This document shows, piece after piece, positions 7,317 to 12,163 of a stretch of DNA of 12,163 bases; position 1 is the first letter of the stretch, and each line of letters opens with the position of its first letter. Source of the stretch: Bacillota bacterium (GTDB lineage Bacteria > Bacillota > Clostridia > Oscillospirales > Oscillospiraceae); NCBI GenBank assembly GCA_029268085.1, contig JAJUHD010000061.1, positions 1-12,163 on the forward strand, in the 5' to 3' direction. The position numbers were made by a program, and so were the translations under genes. The notes beneath the pieces are model-generated. The model was not told the DNA's origin. It made no database searches and was given only the letters and a program-made list of their open reading frames with translations.

Positions 7317-7386
7317 CATACCGTCGGCCTCCATTTGCTGTGAGGTTAGATGAATACTTTGTGCATATTGTGCGAACGGAGGTTAT

Positions 7387-8490
7387 ATGAAAACGATCAA
7401 GCTGCTGCACGCCGCAGATCTTCATCTGGATTCAGCCTTTGAATCGCTTTCGCCCGAGCAGGCGGCGGAAAGAAGACAGGGCCAAAGAGAGCTTCTCTTC
7501 TGCATTGAGGAGGCAGCCGAAAAACGCGGCGTTTCAGCCGTTCTTTTGAGCGGAGATATATTCGATTCAAATAATATTAAAAGCGAGACGGAGCGCGATT
7601 TTAACAGCTCGCTGGGCGCGCTGAGATGTCCCGTACTAATCGCTCCGGGGAACCATGACCCCTATTCCGCGTACTCCGTATGGGAGACTATGCGCTTTCC
7701 GGAAAACGTATATATTTTCAAAAACGAGGAGCTTGAATGCGTCGAATTTCCGGGAATTCCGGCGAGGTTCTGGGGAGCGGGCTTTCAGAACACATTCAGC
7801 CCGCCGCTGCTCCGCGGCTTTTCTGCTCCCGAAAAAACCGACGGTTTGCCTGATATAATGGTCATCCACGGCGATACGGGCGTCGGCGCGTCGGATTACA
7901 ATCCGATCAGTCGCGATGATCTAATAAAATGCGGTATGGACTATGTCGCGCTGGGGCACATACATGCTCGCACGCCCGTTATGCACGCCGGCAAAACAGC
8001 CTATGCCTATCCGGGCTGCGCAGAAGGGCGCGGCTTTGATGAAGCGGGCGAAAAAGGCGCTCTGCTGGTCACTATATCGGATAACGGCGTGAGCGCGGAG
8101 CTCGTACCTCTCGGCGGAGTGCGCTATGAAATCGTAACCGTAGATATCGGCGGAAAGGACGCATATGATGCTGTTATCAGTGCGACGGACGACCTTACTT
8201 CCAACGACTGCTGCCGTATTATCCTTACCGGCGAGTGCCGGGAACTGCCCGATATAAACGCCTTGAGAAAAAGCCTCGAGGGTCGCTTCCGCGAGCTTCA
8301 GATCAGGGATGAGACAGTTATGAAACGCGATATCTGGGCGCAGAAGGGTCAGGACACGCTGGCGGGAGTTTTTCTTGACAAGCTGTTTATAATGTATGAG
8401 GCCGCAAAAAGCGACAAGGAACGCGGAAAGATCGAGCTCGCCGCCCGATATGGTATTTCCGCGATTGAAAACGGAGGCGAAGTCATATGA
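7387..8490 (+). CDS. yhaO: DNA repair exonuclease-type metallophosphoesterase (SbcD/Mre11-like, YhaO family)
   Basis: This is a predicted metal-dependent nuclease of the SbcD/Mre11 group (COG0420), most like Bacillus YhaO. All phosphoesterase motifs are present: DLHLD (D11, H13), GDIFD (D57), GNHD (N89, H90), IHGD (H161) and GHIH (H191, H193). These bind two metals, normally Mn2+. The catalytic domain covers about residues 1-235; the rest (about 245-367) would be the capping domain and the region that contacts the partner ATPase. At 367 residues it is of usual size. The ATG follows a GGAGG ribosome site with only a 4-bp spacer. Its stop overlaps the start of the next gene by 4 bp (ATGA), so the two are translationally coupled and probably form a complex. 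The nuclease class is sure; the YhaO subgroup rests mainly on the partner gene. Confidence 0.9.
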   Translation: MKTIKLLHAADLHLDSAFESLSPEQAAERRQGQRELLFCIEEAAEKRGVSAVLLSGDIFDSNNIKSETERDFNSSLGALRCPVLIAPGNHDPYSAYSVWETMRFPENVYIFKNEELECVEFPGIPARFWGAGFQNTFSPPLLRGFSAPEKTDGLPDIMVIHGDTGVGASDYNPISRDDLIKCGMDYVALGHIHARTPVMHAGKTAYAYPGCAEGRGFDEAGEKGALLVTISDNGVSAELVPLGGVRYEIVTVDIGGKDAYDAVISATDDLTSNDCCRIILTGECRELPDINALRKSLEGRFRELQIRDETVMKRDIWAQKGQDTLAGVFLDKLFIMYEAAKSDKERGKIELAARYGISAIENGGEVI

Positions 8491-10460
8491 AAATACATAA
8501 GATGACCGCTTCCTTCGGCAGACTGCAAAACGAGACAATTGCGCTCGACGATGGCTTTAATATCGTTTATGCCCCGAATGAGAGCGGAAAATCCACATGG
8601 TGTGGCTTCATAAAAGCCATGCTTTACGGCATTGAGTCAGCGGCCCGCGAAAAAGCAGGCGTCAAGCCGGACAAGGTTCGTTTCGCTCCGTGGAGCGGGG
8701 CTCCGATGGCGGGTTCGATGGATATCGAATACGAGGGCTCCGAAATTACGCTTATCAGGAAAGGCCGCGAGAGCGCGCCCATGCGTGACTTTTCAGCGGT
8801 CTACACCGGAAGCTCCAGCCCGGTGAAAAGCATCGGCCCGACCGCTGTGGGAGAAACCCTACTCGGCGTTTCAAAGGATGTTTTTGAGCGCTCCGCCTTT
8901 ATCGGACAGGGAAAGATAACTGTTGGGGGAAGTCCTGAGCTTGAAAAACGCATAGCGGCGATTGTACAGACGGGTGAGGAAAAATCTTCGGCGACCGAAG
9001 CGGAGGAACGCCTGAAGGCGGCGATCCGCAGGCGCAGATACAACAGGATAGGGCGTCTTCCCGAAATTGAAAAGGAACTCGATATGATACGCGCGGACCT
9101 TTCCGAAAGCGAGGATGAAATTCGCAAGGGCGGCGAGCTGAAGCGAGCAAGGGCCGCGGCGCTCGAAAGAAGGGATACCCTTCTTGCAAAGGTAGCTGAG
9201 ATCAGGAAAAACACAAGGAAGGAAACGCTTGAAAAGCTCACAAATTCGAGGAACAGCGTCAAGGAGCTTGAAGCCGGATGCAACGAAAAATTTGAAAAGC
9301 TGGTTGCGGCGGAAAGAAAGCTGAATGCCGGATTTTTCGGAATGCGGGAACCGAAGGAGTGCCGAAGCCATTTTGATGCCGATGCAGATAGGCTGCATCA
9401 GCTTGAGGAGAACGCTAAAAAAGGCGGAAGCGCCGCGATGAACATCGCCCTTCTCGGAGTGTTCGTGCTTTTGGCCGCAGCGTTTGAATTGCTGGCGGAT
9501 TTCGGGCTTCTGACACTTACAGGCTATATGGCATATGTACCCCGTATTACGGCGGGAGTGCTGGCAATTATACAGTTTATTCGCGTACTTGCACTGAGGA
9601 GTAAGAGAAAAAAGATTAGTGAACAGAAAAGTGCGATACTCGCGCAGTACGGCAGCGAATCAGAAGAGGCGGTCATCGCCTTGCTTGATGCCCACGAAAG
9701 AGACTATGAGGAATACAAAGCCGCGGAAAACGATAAGAAAGAGGCTTCGGAAAAGCTGGAAAAGGCAAGAATTATTCAGTCCGAGCTTGAAGCCGCGGTT
9801 TTGAAGGACCTTGATTTTTCCGAGAACGGAAGCGAGGCCGCGCAGTATACAAAGCTTCTTGAAGAAGCCGAAACGGCTCTGCGCAATATCCGCGAGCAGA
9901 GCGCTCAATGGGAGGGGCGTCAGAGCGCCCTTAAAGACCCCGAAGAGCTGAAAGCAAGGCTCGACGTGCTGGAAAAAGAACATGAGAAGCTTTCGGATGA
10001 GCTTGAAGCCCTCAATCTGGCGCTTGACACCCTGCGGGAGGCGGGAGAGGAGATATCGCACCGTTTGACTCCGAAGCTGAGCCAAAGGACGGCGGAACTG
10101 TTTTCAAAGCTTACCGCTTCGCGTTATGACACGGTGTTGCTCGATAAGGAGCTCAAAGCGGCGGCAAGACAGGAGGGGGATTCCGTGCCGAGGGATGCCT
10201 CGTTCCTGAGCGCGGGGACTATAGACCAGCTCTATCTGGCCGTAAGGCTAGCCATCTGCGAACTCGCGCTGCCCGCAGAAAAGTCATGCCCCGTAATTTT
10301 GGACGATGCGCTGGTCAATTTTGACGATGAGCGATGCGAAAGGGCGCTGATGCTTTTAAATGAGCTCTCTGCGGACAGGCAGATCGTTCTTTTCACCTGC
10401 CACAGACGCGAGGCGGAACTTATGAAGGACGTACCCGGCGTTCATGTTGCGGAGATATGA
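8487..10460 (+). CDS. yhaN: SMC/Rad50-like ATPase of the YhaN family with central hydrophobic hairpin
   Basis: This is an ABC-type ATPase expected to partner the nuclease encoded just upstream, as Rad50 partners Mre11. The N-terminal lobe has Walker A APNESGKST (29-37) and a Q-loop glutamine (Q141 in FIGQGK). The C-terminal lobe has the signature-like FLSAGTIDQLYLAVR (573-587), Walker B VILDD (603-607), a D-loop region NFDDE (611-615) and an H-loop histidine (H639 in FTCHRRE). Between them lie charged coiled coils at about 180-310 and 372-525. At the apex are two hydrophobic segments, about 317-337 and 350-370, and there is no CXXC zinc hook in the protein. At 657 residues it is shorter than Bacillus YhaN (over 900, as I recall). 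The start has a GGAGG site 9 bp upstream and overlaps the previous gene by 4 bp. ATPase class is sure; the membrane role of the hairpin is an inference. Confidence 0.88.
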   Translation: MKIHKMTASFGRLQNETIALDDGFNIVYAPNESGKSTWCGFIKAMLYGIESAAREKAGVKPDKVRFAPWSGAPMAGSMDIEYEGSEITLIRKGRESAPMRDFSAVYTGSSSPVKSIGPTAVGETLLGVSKDVFERSAFIGQGKITVGGSPELEKRIAAIVQTGEEKSSATEAEERLKAAIRRRRYNRIGRLPEIEKELDMIRADLSESEDEIRKGGELKRARAAALERRDTLLAKVAEIRKNTRKETLEKLTNSRNSVKELEAGCNEKFEKLVAAERKLNAGFFGMREPKECRSHFDADADRLHQLEENAKKGGSAAMNIALLGVFVLLAAAFELLADFGLLTLTGYMAYVPRITAGVLAIIQFIRVLALRSKRKKISEQKSAILAQYGSESEEAVIALLDAHERDYEEYKAAENDKKEASEKLEKARIIQSELEAAVLKDLDFSENGSEAAQYTKLLEEAETALRNIREQSAQWEGRQSALKDPEELKARLDVLEKEHEKLSDELEALNLALDTLREAGEEISHRLTPKLSQRTAELFSKLTASRYDTVLLDKELKAAARQEGDSVPRDASFLSAGTIDQLYLAVRLAICELALPAEKSCPVILDDALVNFDDERCERALMLLNELSADRQIVLFTCHRREAELMKDVPGVHVAEI

Positions 10461-10463
10461 AAG

Positions 10464-11465
10464 ATGAATACATTTGGAGAAAATTTAAAGCTGACGATAT
10501 TCGGCGAATCTCATGGCGAGGCGGTCGGCATGGTGCTGGACGGATTTCCGGCGGGCGAAAGCATTGATATCGACTTTATGAAAGAAGAGCTCAAACGCAG
10601 AGCGCCGGGCATGTCCGAGCTGTCAACGCCGAGAACAGAACCTGACGAGCCGATAATTATATCTGGAATTGCAGACGGACACAGCACAGGCGCGCCGATA
10701 TGCGCCATAATAAGGAACACCAACACGAGGAGTTCTGACTATCATCCCGAAAAGCCGCGCCCGGGTCACGCCGACTTGACTGCGCAGATCAAATACAAGG
10801 GCTTTGCGGATTACAGGGGCGGCGGGACCTTCAGCGGAAGGCTGACGGCCGCGATGGTTATGGCGGGCGCGCTTTGCAAGCAGACGCTTGGACGCAGGGA
10901 CATCTCGATAGAAGCGAGAATTGTCCGTATCGGCTCGGCCGAGGCATCGAGACCCGATTTTGATTTTGCCCTTCGCAAGGAAATACTGGATGCCCGCGCG
11001 AGCGGCGACAGCGTAGGCGGCGTAATCGAGTGTGCGGCGACGGGGCTTCCCGCCGGTCTTGGTGGGCTTATGTTCGGCGGAATGGAAAGCAGGATTGCCG
11101 CCGCGCTCTATGCGATACCGGGAGTCAAGGGAGTAGAGTTCGGCGCGGGCTTTGAGATCGCAAAAATGCGCGGGTCTGAAGCAAACGACCCGATCAGGCT
11201 TGAAGACGGAAGGCTCTTTACCGAGACCAACAACTCGGGCGGGATTAACGGCGGGCTGACGAACGGGATGCCTGTCGTTGTGCGCTGCGCGTTCCGACCG
11301 ACACCTTCGATCGCGAGAGAACAGAGAACCGTCGATCTGTCAAAGATGGAGAATACGACGCTGCGCATCTCGGGAAGACACGATCCCTGCATAGTGCCTC
11401 GTGCTGTGCCGGTAGTCGAGAGCATGATCGCTTTCTGCGTAATGGATGCGCTGTGCGGTGACTGA
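10464..11465 (+). CDS. aroC: Chorismate synthase
   Basis: This enzyme converts 5-enolpyruvylshikimate 3-phosphate to chorismate with reduced FMN, the last step of the shikimate pathway, in the cytoplasm. The signatures are all visible: GESHGEAVGMVLDGFPAG (14-31, with H17), RPGHADL (99-105, with H102), DYRGGGTFSGRLTA (116-129, the form common in Clostridia), NNSGGINGGLTNGMP (256-270) and RHDPCIVPRAVP (305-316). The two conserved histidines are in place. At 333 residues it is somewhat shorter than the usual 350-390, with both ends intact. The start lies 3 bp after the YhaN stop, and a GGAG ribosome site (10451-10454) sits inside the end of that gene, so the two are probably co-transcribed. No other aromatic amino acid genes are in the window, so the link to its neighbours is not metabolic in any obvious way. 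Confidence 0.97.
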   Translation: MNTFGENLKLTIFGESHGEAVGMVLDGFPAGESIDIDFMKEELKRRAPGMSELSTPRTEPDEPIIISGIADGHSTGAPICAIIRNTNTRSSDYHPEKPRPGHADLTAQIKYKGFADYRGGGTFSGRLTAAMVMAGALCKQTLGRRDISIEARIVRIGSAEASRPDFDFALRKEILDARASGDSVGGVIECAATGLPAGLGGLMFGGMESRIAAALYAIPGVKGVEFGAGFEIAKMRGSEANDPIRLEDGRLFTETNNSGGINGGLTNGMPVVVRCAFRPTPSIAREQRTVDLSKMENTTLRISGRHDPCIVPRAVPVVESMIAFCVMDALCGD

Positions 11466-11515
11466 GCATTCGGCGTTCGATAAACGGATGCTGTATAAAT
11501 ATAAGATAACAAAAC

Positions 11516-11530
11516 CACGGCGGCGCCGTG
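11516..11530. other. Short GC hairpin between aroC and the last gene
   Basis: CACGGC (11516-11521) and GCCGTG (11525-11530) form a 6-bp stem around GGC. An A-rich, not T-rich, sequence follows on the plus strand, so it should not end aroC transcription. It lies 17 bp before the next ATG, close to where the ribosome would bind, and could affect translation of that gene. Confidence 0.3.
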
Positions 11531-11547
11531 AGAAAAGAGAGCAGACT

Positions 11548-12163
11548 ATGGACGAAAAAGAAAAACAAACAGAACAGGAAAAGCCCGTTGATACCTCGGC
11601 CGAAGCCGCTGCTGAGACGGAAGAGACGCCCGAAGGCGGAGCGCCTGTTAAACAGAAGAACAAGAGATTGATCAACGCCCTTATAAGAACCGGAGCCGCT
11701 CTGATTATCGCGGCGCTGCTGCTTACCGTGTCGAAATTCTCTATCTTTGACCTCATAAAAGGCCCTACGGAAACCGAAGCGGCCCACCATGAGGAGACGG
11801 GGACTTTTGTAAAGCAGGACGTTGCTCTGATACTGGGTGATCTTTCGGATCAGGGTCTACCCAAAAATTATGCGATTGCGGTGATCTATGACAAAATCGT
11901 GGTTGTCCGTTTTACGGACCGCTATCTTGAGTCCGCTGATGCGATCAAAACAGATACCCTGCAGTATGTTGACGGGACTATTACCACAATCGATAAGTAT
12001 GTGACGGTTGAAGGCACGATCGAAAAGCAGAGCGAGGAGCTTTCAACCAAGGTGTACGAATGGTATGCCGCCAATAAGTCGTGGATGCTCGAAAAGGGCG
12101 TCGTTGCCGACACCGGAGACGATTCTGTATATATCTCTGACGCGGTTTTGACGGTTGATACGG
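11548..12163 (+). CDS. Single-pass membrane-anchored protein of unknown function, 3'-truncated by the window
   Basis: The open frame runs off the right edge after 205 codons with no stop. The first 40 residues are acidic and low in complexity (Glu, Ala, Thr), ending in a basic KQKNKR patch. One transmembrane helix follows at about 46-62 (LIRTGAALIIAALLLTV). The basic patch before it predicts an internal N-terminus and an external C-terminal region. The external part (about 70 onward) contains YAIAVIYDKIVVVRFTDRYLESADAI (108-133) and looks like a folded alpha/beta domain; I recognise no family. An ATG at 11488 is in frame and would add 20 basic residues, but it has no ribosome site; the start at 11548 has only a weak purine-rich leader, so the start is uncertain. 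The gap to aroC is 82 bp with no clear terminator, so it may belong to the same transcript. Confidence 0.75.
   Translation, partial: MDEKEKQTEQEKPVDTSAEAAAETEETPEGGAPVKQKNKRLINALIRTGAALIIAALLLTVSKFSIFDLIKGPTETEAAHHEETGTFVKQDVALILGDLSDQGLPKNYAIAVIYDKIVVVRFTDRYLESADAIKTDTLQYVDGTITTIDKYVTVEGTIEKQSEELSTKVYEWYAANKSWMLEKGVVADTGDDSVYISDAVLTVDT

Noticed and set aside
7350..7442. 30-codon leader frame with a GAGG site overlapping the start of the yhaO-like gene
   Set aside because: It is short and shows no feature of a regulatory peptide; the overlap with the conserved DLHLD codons leaves it little freedom. Chance is the simplest explanation without conservation data.
7921..8538. Long minus-strand open frame of 205 codons
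   Set aside because: It lies antisense to the metallophosphoesterase gene, whose motifs are complete. The frame has no recognisable domain and no ribosome site of note, and GC-richer DNA opens such frames by chance.
8801..9398. Overlapping minus-strand open frames of 160 and 175 codons
   Set aside because: Both are antisense to the coiled-coil ATPase; the Ser/Arg-rich translations are typical of the reverse of Glu/Lys/Ala codons.
11494..11499. TATAAA as a promoter -10 before the last gene
   Set aside because: No acceptable -35 lies at the right distance, and AT-rich hexamers of this type are common.
11488..11547. Upstream in-frame ATG extending the last gene by 20 residues
   Set aside because: No ribosome site precedes it, and the added residues are an arginine-lysine run coming from the hairpin region. 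The start at 11548 is preferred, with moderate confidence.
11245..11790. Minus-strand open frame of 181 codons across the end of aroC and the following gene
   Set aside because: It is antisense to conserved aroC signature codons and to a plausible plus-strand gene with a clear transmembrane helix; no domain is visible.
1..12163. CRISPR arrays, insertion sequences, rRNA, riboswitches, toxin-antitoxin pairs
   Set aside because: I looked for regularly spaced repeats, transposase motifs and known leader folds on both strands and saw none.

Overview
The window looks like a chromosomal stretch from an endospore-forming member of the Clostridia. It carries a surface protein with three SLH repeats, a complete GerA-type spore germinant receptor operon, a YhaO/YhaN nuclease-ATPase pair, YmdB and a clostridial-type chorismate synthase. 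Species cannot be named from the sequence. Base composition is uneven: the germination operon is clearly AT-rich (16 G+C of 60 in 2281-2340), while the right half is GC-richer (35 of 60 in 10741-10800).

Layout, left to right. (1) Positions 1-1422, plus strand: the C-terminal part of a secreted SLH-domain protein whose N-terminus probably lies outside the window, closed by a strong hairpin at 1461-1490. (2) Positions 1576-5658, minus strand: a four-gene germinant receptor operon in the order A, C, D, B. A small two-helix 'D' gene sits between the C and B genes, and a good match to a forespore sigma-G promoter lies in front. It converges on the SLH gene. (3) Positions 5793-5956, minus strand: a tRNA-Arg(ACG) gene with its own promoter and terminator. 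(4) Positions 6005-6181, minus strand: a 58-residue glycine-rich small protein with a strong ribosome binding site. (5) From about 6331 to the right end, plus strand: a promoter with an overlapping inverted repeat, then ymdB, yhaO-like, yhaN-like, aroC and a partial membrane-anchored protein of unknown function. These five genes run in one direction with no clear terminator between them, so they may form one transcription unit.

How the genes work together. The four ger products should form one receptor in the spore inner membrane that starts germination when a nutrient binds. YhaO and YhaN overlap by 4 bp and probably form a complex related to SbcCD/Mre11-Rad50, with a central hydrophobic hairpin in the ATPase where Rad50 has its zinc hook. 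YmdB is a phosphodiesterase linked in Bacillus to the switch between motility and biofilm. AroC makes chorismate. No common pathway for the right-hand cluster is evident.

I found no clear evidence of a wholly new system. The items most worth a second look are the YhaO/YhaN pair with its central membrane-like hairpin, the inverted repeat over the ymdB promoter, the overlooked 58-residue protein, and the AT-rich germination operon beside a tRNA 3' end.
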